Positions 9,301 through 18,014 of a DNA stretch of 64,000 bases are shown in pieces. The notes under the pieces are model-generated. The model saw only the letters and a list, made by a program, of their open reading frames with translations. It ran no database searches and was not told where the DNA came from. Origin of the DNA: Clostridia bacterium (GTDB taxonomy: Bacteria > Bacillota > Clostridia > Lachnospirales > Lachnospiraceae); the NCBI GenBank assembly GCA_910574255.1, contig CAJTAK010000001.1, positions 519,779-583,778 on the forward strand, given 5' to 3'. The translations under genes were made by a program, and so were the position numbers. Each line of letters begins with the position of its first letter. Within the stretch, counting starts at the first letter, position 1.

Positions 9301-9868
9301 CAGGGACGAGGATGAGTTTACGCTTCCCGAGGATGCACAGATTGGCCTGGTCCATCCCATTGAGCTTTCCCAGGAGGATCTGGCCGTCTGGAAAGAGCAG
9401 CTTTCGGATTATGAGATTGTTCAGCCCATTGAACAGCTGGAACGTCCGGTATACCGGGTCACAGAGGAAGAGACGGGAAAGGCAGAGCTGACACGCTTCG
9501 GCGGAAAGCTGTTAAATGGTCTGTCATTGTCCGGCAAGCTCCAGGGGATGGGCTGGTACCGTGGCTCCGTACAGGATGCCGGAGTTTACTATACGTTCTA
9601 TCGTGAGGATGGGGAGATGGGCGTAGAGCTTGAATTCTCCGGATGCTATGTAGGAGATGAAAACGACGAGGTTACGGTGTACGGTGCGGCTTTCTATCGG
9701 GCAGGCACGGTAAAGCGGGGAAGCTATGTCTACGATACCATTAAGAAAGAGAATCAGCACAAGCTTAATGAGGTAAGCCCCCGGTATTTCAGTGAGATTG
9801 TACTGCAGCTTGCCAAGGCCACGGCATCCAGCCAGGAGCAGCTTGCCTATCCGGCCTGCAAGCAGTAG
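6305..9868 (+). CDS. DUF4132 domain-containing protein
   Basis: This 1187-residue protein is mostly alpha-helical and repeat-like (HEAT-type character in the middle). It has the characteristic DUF4132 region near the C-terminus: LIWGTYENGALKDTFRYMED, then LPEDAQIGLVHPIELS, WKEQLSDYEIVQPIEQLERP and a glycine-rich GKLLNGL segment. DUF4132 proteins of 1000-1300 residues are typical partners of vWA, SWIM and DUF5682 genes; in E. coli MolR-type proteins carry a related domain, but the function is unsettled. No catalytic motif is visible. It is the last gene of the cluster, preceded by the inverted half-sites at 6184-6282, which suggests it may also have its own promoter control. Confidence 0.85.
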   Translation: MNLSDERNYQKLMDTLDALKLSEKNRRLAEEYLDTGSPEHTELLKQTERQDFSALGEAERQKSIDYVEHLRKRNKKEELGRYVRFQASAGGSTAFYVFNRFGWNLNSISEYLSPEQSVAIQVEGIVWNSYSVNYRNTKFIHEQGRKDPEVLRKAMDLCYHRYDNAKVLLAGIYLNIKRSEEKRPGILKGLFGKDTSPGREGVVETLKFLEDNLIASMPEMFIKHDLGKSQMEELQAYVRNHRIEQPFPAELGKLLNKRTFTEYMLTLLSGAAFLAVEHSPVFSAFLQIAGSLSLDITLKACRDLTSLPNDKDSWFHRHLEELEALIPVKPEAFVRWYTANSEEEGLCRMAVRHPEAVRYVAGQITTDEYQFLLSQTRKSNPGLCRELEADNSDKYQAKLAEELVANVNIGKAEAKAYLLGETSLDTLYPFVNSWRGSRSYSYQRFQKLKNLQRNKGRLYRRGVVLEALRMEGSFFPGYLLPGLRGRNANKKQLQEEIERLVQLFEKEELPIRYQADAMEGIYSACYQEKDKNAVMDAASQAFSARWGERADEIREAAKDSTAIGRCICVRALDDHWQEEKEVILASALDSSKQVREQLVTICTAHREWEPEMLSMLTSKKSQERELAIRVLKFWGVKNYEDAFAKALETEKSKKLRELLLDSLGMKQETAAEGEGPHTGADLVREILKGGKKRKVAWAYETPFPTVHKKDGSEAEEEYLQAILTAYADRSVPGVSPEAAALAADLEPLELGAYMAELFDKWLESGAEAKKKWVLYAASIHGGMPIVDVFRRQIQEWPQHARGAMAAEAVKALALNGTSSALLYVDQISRKFKFRQVKTAAGEALEYAASTLGISKAELEDRIVPNLGFDESLKRTFDYGTRSFSVYLTTALELEIFGESEKKLKNLPAPGKRDEEEKAAAAYAEFKQMKKQLKTVVSNQKMRLEQALTAERLWTSRAWEELFVKNPVMHQFAIGLIWGTYENGALKDTFRYMEDGSFNTRDEDEFTLPEDAQIGLVHPIELSQEDLAVWKEQLSDYEIVQPIEQLERPVYRVTEEETGKAELTRFGGKLLNGLSLSGKLQGMGWYRGSVQDAGVYYTFYREDGEMGVELEFSGCYVGDENDEVTVYGAAFYRAGTVKRGSYVYDTIKKENQHKLNEVSPRYFSEIVLQLAKATASSQEQLAYPACKQ

Positions 9869-9878
9869 GCAAGTATTA

Positions 9879-9909
9879 TTGAAATATATTCTGTTGCGGG
9901 ACTTATAAT
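9879..9909 (+). promoter_or_regulatory. Possible sigma-A promoter for the Gfo/Idh/MocA gene at 9926
   Basis: TTGAAA at 9879-9884 and TATAAT at 9904-9909 are separated by 19 bases, slightly longer than ideal. The only transcript leader is the AGGAGGT ribosome binding site. The position right after the DUF4132 stop suggests the following gene is a separate unit. Confidence 0.45.
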
Positions 9910-9925
9910 AGGAGGTATTTATTTC

Positions 9926-10981
9926 ATGTTAAAAATAGGAATTATAGGTTGCGGCACTATTGCCCAGGTACGGCATATTCCGGAATTTGCGGCAAACGAA
10001 CATTGCGAACTGGCGGCATTTTATTCCGTAACACCAGGGAAAGCGGAAAAACTAGCGGAAGCTTATGGCGGAAAAGCATTTACAGATTTGGAAGCATTTT
10101 TGAACAGTGGACTGGATGCGGTCAGCGTCTGCGTGACCAATGCCCTGCATGCGTCCATGTCCGTTCAGGCCCTCGATCACGGACTCCATGTACTCTGTGA
10201 GAAGCCCATGGCTGTTACCCTGGAAGAATGTGAGGCCATGGTGGAAGCGGCAAAGCGTAACGGCAAAAAGCTGATGATCGGACAGAATCAGCGGTTTGCA
10301 GCAGCTCATGTGGAAGCAAGAAAGCGGATTGAAAGAGGTGACATCGGTAAAATCCTGTCCTTTGATACGGTGTATGGACATGCTGGTCCGGAAGCATGGT
10401 GCGGTCAGTCGAATCCATGGTTTTTTGACAAACAGAAGTCCGTGTTTGGGGTGATGGCGGATCTGGGAGTACATAAAACTGATCTGATGCATTATCTGCT
10501 GGGAGAGCCGATTGTAAAGGTAAATGCAATGTTAGAGACAAGAGATAAAAAATATCCGGACGGCAGACTGATTTCCGTAGATGACAATGCCTTTTGTCTC
10601 TATCAGACAGCCAGTGGGATAACGGGAACCATGCATGTAAGCTGGACCCAGTATGGGGAGGAGATTAATTCTGTCGTAATTCAGGGAAGCGAGGGCGTTA
10701 TCCGCTGCTATACGGATCCCAAATATACGCTGATTGCAGAGAAAAAGAACGGCGCTGTTGAACGTCTGGAATTGGGAACCGTGGGGAATAATGAGGATCA
10801 GACCTCCGGAAAGCTGTTTAACTCCGGCGTAATTGATTCGTTTGTGGACAGTATTCGGAATAATACCAGGCCCTTAGTAGATGGGGAAGAAGCGATAAAA
10901 GCTATGCGGGTTATCTTTGCAGCCCAGGAATCCCACCGGACGGGGAAATGCATCTTGATAAATCAGGAAAATAGTAAATAG
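9926..10981 (+). CDS. Gfo/Idh/MocA family NAD(P)-dependent sugar oxidoreductase
   Basis: This 351-residue protein has an N-terminal Rossmann fold (GIIGCGTIAQ at residues 5-14), the conserved EKP at residues 92-94 whose lysine acts in catalysis in this family, and a C-terminal alpha/beta domain with GVMADLGVHKTDLMHY. Family members oxidise or reduce sugars, inositols or their derivatives in the cytoplasm. The substrate cannot be told from sequence. It lies just before a LacI regulator and a sugar operon on the same strand, so a link to that pathway is plausible though not shown. AGGAGGT gives a clear start. Confidence 0.85.
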   Translation: MLKIGIIGCGTIAQVRHIPEFAANEHCELAAFYSVTPGKAEKLAEAYGGKAFTDLEAFLNSGLDAVSVCVTNALHASMSVQALDHGLHVLCEKPMAVTLEECEAMVEAAKRNGKKLMIGQNQRFAAAHVEARKRIERGDIGKILSFDTVYGHAGPEAWCGQSNPWFFDKQKSVFGVMADLGVHKTDLMHYLLGEPIVKVNAMLETRDKKYPDGRLISVDDNAFCLYQTASGITGTMHVSWTQYGEEINSVVIQGSEGVIRCYTDPKYTLIAEKKNGAVERLELGTVGNNEDQTSGKLFNSGVIDSFVDSIRNNTRPLVDGEEAIKAMRVIFAAQESHRTGKCILINQENSK

Positions 10982-11054
10982 TAACGAAGAATAAATGTAA
11001 ATTACATACAAAAACAGTTTCCGTTTTTTGTGAAAAATTTCCGTTACAAAATCA

Positions 11055-11106
11055 TTGACAACGGTGATTAAAATGTGTATTATAAAAATATGAAACGCTT
11101 CATTTT
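11055..11106 (+). promoter_or_regulatory. Sigma-A promoter with LacI-type operator at the start of transcription
   Basis: TTGACA (11055-11060), a 17-base spacer and TATTAT (11078-11083) form a near-consensus promoter. ATGAAACGCTTCATTTT at 11090-11106 lies over the expected transcription start and is a near-palindrome (TGAA-N-CG-N-TTCA) of LacI-family type. The same 17 bases recur exactly at 12232-12248. This fits autorepression of the LacI gene at 11138. Confidence 0.8.
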
Positions 11107-11137
11107 TGAAAGGTAAATTTATCTGCCGGGGGAAATC

Positions 11138-12190
11138 ATGTCAAACGCACCATCTAAAGTAACAATTAAAGATATTGCACAAAGGGCAAATGTATCACTA
11201 GGGACGGCCAGCAAAGTTTTAAATGGTGACAGCAGCGTAAAAGAGAGTAATCGCCGGGCAGTAGAAGAAGCTGTACGAGAGTTAAACTATAATGTGAACA
11301 AAGTAGCACGCAGTCTGGCACATAAGCCTTTGCGGTTTGGGATATTGCTTCCTTCCGAGTTTAAAGAGTATTATCGTCCGATGTTGAACGGGATTCGCAG
11401 CGCTGTTGCTGCTCTAAGTGATTTTAAGGTTAGTGCGACGTTTGAGCGTTATGCAAATTATAATGATGACGAAAAAGTGATTGCATATCTGGATAAGTTT
11501 GAAGAAGAAGGAATTGATGGCTTGATTCTGGGTCCCTCCCGTGTGTGCGAATATAGCGGAAGAATTGCAAAATTACAGAAAAAACGGATTCCCGTGATTG
11601 TGTTAATGTCTGATATGGTGAATTCGGGACGTCTTGCCTGTGTGGATGTAGATGCGAAATTATCCGGAAAGATAGCAGTTGATTTGTCAAAACTTATTTT
11701 GGAGAAAGACGAGTCTGTAGCGATTTTTATTGGAAATAAAGATATGATTGAACATCGAATTAAGATGCAGAGCTTTCTGGACCAGGCAAAGAAACAAGGG
11801 GTTCGCATTGCAGGAGTGCGGGAGGCTCATGAAAATCCTGTTGAAGCTTATGAACTGACAGCGGAGCTTTTGGAGAAATGCACGGATTTGCGTCTGATTT
11901 ATGTAGCAACAGCAAACTCCGAATCTGTATGCAGGTGTATCCATGCTCATGGCCGGCAGGGGAAGGTACATGTAATTGCCACGGATATTTTGGCTGATTT
12001 AAGACCTTATGTAGAGGATGGAACAGTAGTAGCTGTTTTGGATCAGCATCTTTGGCAGCAAGGAGATGTAGCTGTTGATGTATTGTACAAATATCTGACA
12101 GAAGCAGTGTTAAATAAAGAGGAGACAAAAGTAGCCCCCAGTTTATTACTAAAGAGTAGTATTCTGGCACAGTTGAATATGCCGGAGTAG
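11138..12190 (+). CDS. LacI family transcriptional regulator
   Basis: This 350-residue repressor has an N-terminal helix-turn-helix and hinge (VTIKDIAQRANVSLGTASKVLNG to VARSLAHK, about residues 6-65) and a periplasmic-binding-protein-like effector domain. The effector domain is closer to the PBP type-1 group that senses sugars (ribose-binding-like) than to the classical LacI core. The promoter has an operator over its start, and an identical operator lies between this gene and the operon it precedes, so it most likely controls itself and the sugar operon starting at 12280. The inducer is unknown and is presumably the imported sugar or a catabolic intermediate. Confidence 0.9.
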   Translation: MSNAPSKVTIKDIAQRANVSLGTASKVLNGDSSVKESNRRAVEEAVRELNYNVNKVARSLAHKPLRFGILLPSEFKEYYRPMLNGIRSAVAALSDFKVSATFERYANYNDDEKVIAYLDKFEEEGIDGLILGPSRVCEYSGRIAKLQKKRIPVIVLMSDMVNSGRLACVDVDAKLSGKIAVDLSKLILEKDESVAIFIGNKDMIEHRIKMQSFLDQAKKQGVRIAGVREAHENPVEAYELTAELLEKCTDLRLIYVATANSESVCRCIHAHGRQGKVHVIATDILADLRPYVEDGTVVAVLDQHLWQQGDVAVDVLYKYLTEAVLNKEETKVAPSLLLKSSILAQLNMPE

Positions 12191-12231
12191 GCATATTCAA
12201 CAACCGCAAGCTATATTTTTTTAAAACAAAA

Positions 12232-12248
12232 ATGAAACGCTTCATTTT
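12232..12248. promoter_or_regulatory. LacI-type operator upstream of the long sugar operon
   Basis: ATGAAACGCTTCATTTT is identical to the 17 bases at 11090-11106. It ends 31 bases before the start codon of the isomerase-like gene. No convincing -35/-10 pair was seen immediately upstream, so the operon may use a weak promoter or read-through from the regulator gene. Confidence 0.8.
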
Positions 12249-12279
12249 AGAATATTACTAACATTTAGGAGGAATCGTT

Positions 12280-13701
12280 ATGGAGACAGTAAAAATTGGT
12301 TTTGTGCCGTCAACCTGGGAATCCTGGGATGGGAATGCCTATACAGGAAAGCTGGCAGAAAAGACGCGTGACCGCTGCATGAAGGTATTTGATGAAGTTC
12401 CGGGGCTGGAAATCGTTGTGCCATCCAAAGAGCTGACAGATCAAGGCTGCGTTGGAACGGTAGAAGAGGGAATGGCGACTGCCGATTTATTTCTGAAAGA
12501 AAATGTTCAGGGAATTATCATTGGCAACATGAACTTTGGCCTTGAGATTGCCCTTGGGGCACTTTTATCAAAGCTGCCAAAAGATATGCCGGTATTGCAT
12601 TTTGCCACAAGGAGCGGTCCTTTTTCTTCTCAGGGAAATCGCTCGACGGATACCTGGTGCGGGCAATTTATGACTTGTTCTGCTCTGCGCCGCCGTGGAT
12701 TTAAATTTGAACATATTATTACCTGTGAACCGGAGGAGAGCCGCTTTGCCGAAAAAGTAGAAACCTTTACACGTGCATGCAATGCGGTGTCTCATTTTAA
12801 AGGAGCCAGAGTTTTGCAGGTAGGCACACGTCCGACTAAATTTGAATCCCAATTTTTCAGTGAAGAAGACATGATGAGGAATTTTAGCCAGGTGCTTGTT
12901 CCGGTAGATCTGGCAACCGCTTATGAATATATGGATGCTATTTCGGCGGATGATCCGGATGTATTGAGGATTGCGGAAGAAATCCGCTGGGGAGCTGACT
13001 TGATTACGTTGGAAACACCAAACTCCATTACGAATCAGGCTCGTTTTGAAAAAACATTGATAACTTTAGCAGAGGAACATCATTGCAGAATTATAGCTTC
13101 CAGCTGCTGGGAAAGTTTGCAGCATAGGTACAGCATTGCCGCATGTTCCACATTTTCCCGGTTGAATTCACAGGGATATTCAGTAGGATGTGAAGTAGAT
13201 GTTATGGGAGCAGTTACTATGTCCATTATGAATCATTGCGCATTGGGGACAATTCCGGCAGATTTTATTGATTGGACGGATCTTCATCCAACAGAAGAAA
13301 ATGTGTGGCTGGCATGGCATTGCGGTAACGCTGCCTGTGAATTATGCGCAGGTGACTGCCAGAAGCATTTGACCATGAACGAGCGTTTGGGGCTCTGGAG
13401 TCCGACCTGTTATGGCTCTATGGAATTTCGTATGAAAAATGGACCGGTAACCTGTGCACGTTTGGTAGAGTATGACGGGAAATATTCTATGTTTTTTGGA
13501 ACGGGTGAAATCGTAGATATCGGTCCCAAGACTCGCGGCTCCTACGGATGGGTAAAAGTGAATGATATTGAAGATTGGGAACAGAAGATGATTGATACAG
13601 GAATAATTCATCATGGAGCATTAATTCATGATGATAAAGTGGCAGATGCGCTGGAAATGTTCTGCAAGTTTATGGGCATTGAAGCCGTTCGGGGAAAATA
13701 G
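12280..13701 (+). CDS. L-fucose/L-arabinose isomerase family protein
   Basis: This 473-residue protein belongs to the FucI/AraA-related isomerases: an N-terminal part with WESWDGNAYTGKLAEKTRDR, a central NMNFGLEIALGALLSKLP, and a C-terminal part with CEVDVMGAVTMSIM, DWTDLHPTEENVWLAWHCGNA and PVTCARL. The E and D in CEVDVMGA and DWTDLHP correspond to the metal-binding region of the family. The expected reaction is Mn-dependent aldose-ketose isomerisation in the cytosol. As first gene of an operon with a kinase and split transketolase it would supply the ketose. AGGAGG precedes the ATG. The actual sugar is unknown, and divergence from true FucI makes the fucose label unsafe. Confidence 0.8.
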   Translation: METVKIGFVPSTWESWDGNAYTGKLAEKTRDRCMKVFDEVPGLEIVVPSKELTDQGCVGTVEEGMATADLFLKENVQGIIIGNMNFGLEIALGALLSKLPKDMPVLHFATRSGPFSSQGNRSTDTWCGQFMTCSALRRRGFKFEHIITCEPEESRFAEKVETFTRACNAVSHFKGARVLQVGTRPTKFESQFFSEEDMMRNFSQVLVPVDLATAYEYMDAISADDPDVLRIAEEIRWGADLITLETPNSITNQARFEKTLITLAEEHHCRIIASSCWESLQHRYSIAACSTFSRLNSQGYSVGCEVDVMGAVTMSIMNHCALGTIPADFIDWTDLHPTEENVWLAWHCGNAACELCAGDCQKHLTMNERLGLWSPTCYGSMEFRMKNGPVTCARLVEYDGKYSMFFGTGEIVDIGPKTRGSYGWVKVNDIEDWEQKMIDTGIIHHGALIHDDKVADALEMFCKFMGIEAVRGK

Positions 13702-13710
13702 GGACTGAAA

Positions 13711-15204
13711 ATGAGTATTTTAGGATTGGATGTAGGAACATCTACATGTAAGGGGATTGTTCTTTCGGCAGAAGGAAAACTGTTGGCACAGAAGCAGCTA
13801 AGTTATGCAGAACAAGTAATTCTTGGAAATAATGGTGCAGCAGAAATCTCGGCGGATTGCTTTTGGGAAAACACAGCAGCTATTATCCGGGAGCTGGCAT
13901 CAGAGGCTGCTGCTGATCCGATTGAAGCATTAGCAGTCAGTTCCCATGGTGAAAGTTTAATTCCTATTGATGCACATGGACAGGCGTTGATGCCTGTCAT
14001 GCTCAGCATGGATCGTCGGTGCAGGCAGCAGTCAGAAGAATTAATTCAAAGACTGGGACAGGAAAAGCTTTATGGATTGACTGGTTCTATGATGCATCCG
14101 CAGTTCCCGGTTCCAAAAGTGATGTGGATAAAAAAGGAGCATCCGGAACTGGCTCAAAAGGTCTTACAGTATGATTCCGGGAATGACTACATATATAGAA
14201 AACTGGGATTCCCTCATGTGGTAGATTATTCCGTTGCCTCTCGTTTTGGCGGTTTCGATATACAAAAACACAGGTGGTCAGAAGAAATTCTGGCAGCAGC
14301 AGGACTGAAAAAAAGTATTTTTTCGGAGCCGGTTTGCAGTGGTACGCTTTTGGGCATGATACCGAAAGAGATTGCATCAGAGCTTGGACTCGGCGAAAAT
14401 GTAAAGGCAGTTGCAGGCGGACATGATCAGCCTTGTGCGTCTATTGGCATGGGAAATGTGGAAAAAGGTACGGTCACTGTATCGGCAGGCTCCTATGAAT
14501 GTGCCGCTATTGGAACAAGAAATCCTTTAAATAATAGGGAAGGCATGAAGTATGGATTAAATTCTTACTGCCATGTACTTCCAAAACAATATATTACATT
14601 GGCTTTTTTTGTATCAGGCATGATGACAAAATGGTATCTAGATACATTTTGTCAGACAGAAAAGCAAACAGCCAGAGAAAAAGGCATCAGCTATTTTGAA
14701 TTGCTGGAGTCCATGACAGACAGTGAACCCAGCGGAATCTGTGTGACACCGCATATTTACGGTTCTATGAATCCGGAATGGTCTGAATACCAGACAGGTA
14801 AAATAACAGGACTTACGGCAGGGGCAACAAAAGCTGATTTATACAAGGCAGTACAGGAAGGAATCTGCTGTGAACTGAATTTGAACCTGCAGGTATTGGA
14901 AAAGCTTTCATATTCCGTTAAAAAACTGCTGATGACAGGAGGAGGAACCAAATCCGGTCGTTGGATGCAGATGCGGGCAGATATTACTGGAAAACAGATT
15001 GATGTGTCTGAAAATGGAATAGAAGCTTCCTGCATGGGAGCAGCATTGTTGGCAGGAATAGGTTCAGGAATCTTTTTAGATTTGGACGACGCAAATACAA
15101 AAATTTCACGCAGCATTCGCAGCTTTGTACCTGCAAACAGTGAAAAATATATAAGTCAGAAAGCAGAATATTTAACCCTGCATCGGCCAGGGCTGCTTCA
15201 TTAA
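13711..15204 (+). CDS. FGGY family carbohydrate kinase
   Basis: This 497-residue kinase has the ATPase-fold phosphate loop LGLDVGTSTCKGIVLS at the N-terminus, SSHGESLIPID near residue 90, an AGGHDQPCASIGMG motif in the middle, and LLMTGGGTKSGRWMQMRADI toward the end, all typical of FGGY kinases such as xylulokinase and gluconokinase. It phosphorylates a ketose or polyol with ATP in the cytosol. It begins 9 bases after the isomerase-like gene and is cotranscribed, so it probably acts on that enzyme's product. Substrate specificity cannot be assigned by eye. Confidence 0.85.
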   Translation: MSILGLDVGTSTCKGIVLSAEGKLLAQKQLSYAEQVILGNNGAAEISADCFWENTAAIIRELASEAAADPIEALAVSSHGESLIPIDAHGQALMPVMLSMDRRCRQQSEELIQRLGQEKLYGLTGSMMHPQFPVPKVMWIKKEHPELAQKVLQYDSGNDYIYRKLGFPHVVDYSVASRFGGFDIQKHRWSEEILAAAGLKKSIFSEPVCSGTLLGMIPKEIASELGLGENVKAVAGGHDQPCASIGMGNVEKGTVTVSAGSYECAAIGTRNPLNNREGMKYGLNSYCHVLPKQYITLAFFVSGMMTKWYLDTFCQTEKQTAREKGISYFELLESMTDSEPSGICVTPHIYGSMNPEWSEYQTGKITGLTAGATKADLYKAVQEGICCELNLNLQVLEKLSYSVKKLLMTGGGTKSGRWMQMRADITGKQIDVSENGIEASCMGAALLAGIGSGIFLDLDDANTKISRSIRSFVPANSEKYISQKAEYLTLHRPGLLH

Positions 15205-15294
15205 GCCGAAAAAATGTAGTTTCCTGTGAGGAGCTCCACAGAAACATATAAAAACCCAATAACAAAACACCAAAAAGAAAACGGAGGAAAGAAA

Positions 15295-16383
15295 ATGAAA
15301 AAAGTAATCGCACTTTTATTGTCGCTCGTGATGGCAGTGGGTATGATTGGCTGCGGTTCCAAGGAAGAAACAGCAGATGGCGCTCAGACAGCAGAACCGG
15401 CAGAGGAAGCAGAAGCAGAAACGCCGGCAGAGGAAGAAGCGGATTTTAATCCGGCAGATCATACGCTTGTAATCGCTATGCCTGTTGTAAACCATCCGGT
15501 TCATCGCTGTGTACAGCTTGGCTTTGTAGAGGCATGTGAAGAACTTGGGTACAATTATCAAATTGTTGGCACAGAAGGCTCGGATGAGAATGAAGTGGTT
15601 GCAGCAGCAGAGACAGCAGCAGCGGCCGGTGCAAGCGGGATTGTTCTATGGGCACAGACTGAAACCATGGCTAATAGCATCGCATCTTTGAAAAATGATT
15701 ATGATGTATATACATGTGTTCCTCATTTTCAATGGGAAGAGGGCAGTGTAGAAGGACTGGATGTAAACTTGGCGTGTGTTTCTACAGATTATGCAAAATC
15801 CGTAGCAGATTATATGGCTGAGAAGCTGGAAGGTAAGGCAGGCAGTATTGCATTGACCCAAGCTTCCTACACGGTAAATGAGAATGCCGCATCTGAAGCA
15901 TTTACTGCACGCATTAAGGAATTACAGGCAGAAGGAAAATTGGAGGGGATTACAGTTTTAGAGCCGATGGTAGAAGGCTCTGCTGATATTACAGAATCTA
16001 CGGATGTTAATGCATCCATTATTCAGGCAAACCCCGATTTGGTTGCAGCCGTTTCCTGGACAGGGAATGGTCCTGTAACTTGGTCTAACGCAGCACGTAA
16101 GTGTGGCCTTGAGGCCGGTGAATTATTAATTGTATCTATGGACTATACAACAGATAATTTGAATGAATTGGAAAGTGGATATGTGTCTGCACTGGTTGCA
16201 CAACCCCTGTATGAGGAGGCTTATCAGGCAGTGTATAGTTTTGACGCTTTGCTGCGTGGTGAGAATGTGAACTACTGGACACAGCTTGAAGCGCCCTTGA
16301 TGTATGAAGGGGGTGAAGGCGTGAACTCTCCGGAATACTATCTGGATATCCTGAATCGTGTTTCCAGCACTTTCAGTGAGTAA
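15295..16383 (+). CDS. Sugar ABC transporter substrate-binding lipoprotein
   Basis: This 362-residue protein has a lipoprotein signal peptide with the lipobox ending at Cys20 (MKKVIALLLSLVMAVGMIGC) and an acidic, Ala/Glu-rich linker. A periplasmic-binding type-1 domain of the ribose/galactose kind follows. It is displayed on the outer face of the membrane and delivers sugar to the two permeases encoded downstream. ATG 15295 is chosen because GGAGG lies 7 bases upstream; the longer open frame from 15226 has no such site. A hairpin follows the gene and may protect the highly expressed binding-protein message. Confidence 0.9.
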   Translation: MKKVIALLLSLVMAVGMIGCGSKEETADGAQTAEPAEEAEAETPAEEEADFNPADHTLVIAMPVVNHPVHRCVQLGFVEACEELGYNYQIVGTEGSDENEVVAAAETAAAAGASGIVLWAQTETMANSIASLKNDYDVYTCVPHFQWEEGSVEGLDVNLACVSTDYAKSVADYMAEKLEGKAGSIALTQASYTVNENAASEAFTARIKELQAEGKLEGITVLEPMVEGSADITESTDVNASIIQANPDLVAAVSWTGNGPVTWSNAARKCGLEAGELLIVSMDYTTDNLNELESGYVSALVAQPLYEEAYQAVYSFDALLRGENVNYWTQLEAPLMYEGGEGVNSPEYYLDILNRVSSTFSE

Positions 16384-16405
16384 TTCTGATAATGTAATGA
16401 TTACG

Positions 16406-16428
16406 TGGGGGGCTTAAAAAGCTCCCCA
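16406..16428 (+). terminator. Intra-operon hairpin after the binding-protein gene
   Basis: TGGGGGGCTT, a short A loop and AAGCTCCCCA can form a stem of about nine pairs with one mismatch. It is followed by only a weak T-rich stretch, so it is probably partial termination or mRNA stabilisation rather than a full stop, as is common after binding-protein genes. Confidence 0.5.
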
Positions 16429-16473
16429 TGGTTTTCTGAGATATAACAGATAAAGCAGGAAAGGAGTGGAAAG

Positions 16474-18003
16474 ATGGAGCCATATTTAATCGAAGCGATT
16501 GATATTACAAAAAGGTTTCCAGGAACTATCGCAAATGATCATATCTGCCTGCATGTAAAAGCAGGGGAAATTATGGGACTGGTTGGAGAAAACGGAGCAG
16601 GAAAGTCTACGATTCTAAAATGTCTAAATGGCGTGTATCCATATGATACTTATGAAGGTGAAATCCGTATTGAAGGAAAAACAGTCCAACTGAAAAATCC
16701 CCAGGAGGCTATGAGGTTTGGCATTGGTTTTGTACCCCAGGAGATTAATGTTTTGGTGGATATGAATGTGGCAGAAAATATTTTCCTGTTTGATTTGAAG
16801 AATGGGAATTCTAATAAATTAGTGAATCATAAAGAGCTACGAATTCGTGCGGAAAAGCTGCTGGAAGAAACGGGGATTGAGCTGAATCCGAATGCAAATG
16901 TACGCCAGTTATCGGTAGGACAGCAGCAGATGCTGATGATTGCCAGGGCACTGGCAACAAATCCGAAAGTGCTGATTTTGGATGAACCAACAACTTCCTT
17001 GTCAGGACAAGATGTACAGAGACTGTTTCAGGTTATTCGAACATTGAAGAAAAAAGGGGTTTCAATTCTTTTCGTAACACATAAGCTGGCAGAAATTATG
17101 GAGATGACTGATTCTTTGACTGTTATGCGTGATGGAAAAAATATCAGTTGTTATGAACGTAAAAACTATGATCAAAACAAGATCGTAGAAGATATGATAG
17201 GGCGTAAAATGACTACGATGTATCCAAAGCGTCAAGTATCGATTGGGGAAGAAAAGCTTAGTGTAAAAAATTTATGTATTGAACATCCTTATATTGCAGG
17301 ACGCTATTTAGTACAGGATTTTAGTCTGACCGTTCATGCAGGCGAAGTTGTTGGCTTGGCAGGCTTGGTTGGCGCAGGACGCTCCGAAGCGGCAATGGGA
17401 ATCTATGGCGAGTTAAAACCTAGTCAGGGTGAGATTTATATAGATAGGCAGAAAGTAGAAATTAAAAGTCCTAGAGATGCTATTGATTACGGGATTGGAA
17501 TGGTAACAGAAGATAGAAAGAAATATGGTTTGCATTTTGGATGGAGTATCAAAAAGAACATTTCACTTTCCAACTTAAAAGCAATCGTAACAAACAATTT
17601 TATTTCTAATAAGAAGGAAAGCGAAAATGTGATGAGATATTATAATGCCCTTAGTGTAAAGGCGACTTCTATGAATGATATGGTAGAAAGTCTGTCCGGC
17701 GGAAACCAGCAGAAAGTGGTCATAGCCCGGACCTTGAATGCTTTACCAAAAGTGGTGATTTTGGATGAGCCTACAAAAGGCATTGATGTTGGGGCTAAAG
17801 CAGAAATTTATGAGTTGATTAATAAACTGGCAGAACAAGGAGTTGCAGTTATTCTGATTTCCTCTGAGCTTCCTGAATTGATGGCTATGAGTGATCGGTT
17901 TATTGTGATGGCAGAAGGACATATTAGTGGGGAACTGAATAAGGAAGAGGCCACTGAAGCTGGAATTATGACTTTTGCAACACGGACATTCAAGGAATTT
18001 TAG
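16474..18003 (+). CDS. Sugar ABC transporter ATP-binding protein (RbsA-like, two ATPase domains)
   Basis: This 509-residue tandem ATPase has domain 1 with Walker [10 protein letters not shown], signature LSVGQQQM and Walker [11 protein letters not shown]. Domain 2 has a degenerate phosphate loop GLVGAGRSE (R in place of K), signature LSGGNQQK and [11 protein letters not shown]. Asymmetric domains are usual for ribose/galactose-type importers, where domain 1 carries most hydrolysis. It energises the permeases encoded immediately downstream. Its placement after the binding protein and before the permeases is the standard gene order. Confidence 0.92.
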   Translation: MEPYLIEAIDITKRFPGTIANDHICLHVKAGEIMGLVGENGAGKSTILKCLNGVYPYDTYEGEIRIEGKTVQLKNPQEAMRFGIGFVPQEINVLVDMNVAENIFLFDLKNGNSNKLVNHKELRIRAEKLLEETGIELNPNANVRQLSVGQQQMLMIARALATNPKVLILDEPTTSLSGQDVQRLFQVIRTLKKKGVSILFVTHKLAEIMEMTDSLTVMRDGKNISCYERKNYDQNKIVEDMIGRKMTTMYPKRQVSIGEEKLSVKNLCIEHPYIAGRYLVQDFSLTVHAGEVVGLAGLVGAGRSEAAMGIYGELKPSQGEIYIDRQKVEIKSPRDAIDYGIGMVTEDRKKYGLHFGWSIKKNISLSNLKAIVTNNFISNKKESENVMRYYNALSVKATSMNDMVESLSGGNQQKVVIARTLNALPKVVILDEPTKGIDVGAKAEIYELINKLAEQGVAVILISSELPELMAMSDRFIVMAEGHISGELNKEEATEAGIMTFATRTFKEF

Positions 18004-18014
18004 GAGGTACGAAC

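Noticed and set aside
12280-13701. Naming the first operon gene fucI (true L-fucose isomerase)
   Set aside because: Only family-level similarity is visible and the neighbours (transketolase, MtlD-like, DUF4432) do not form a fucose pathway; there is no fuculose-phosphate aldolase.
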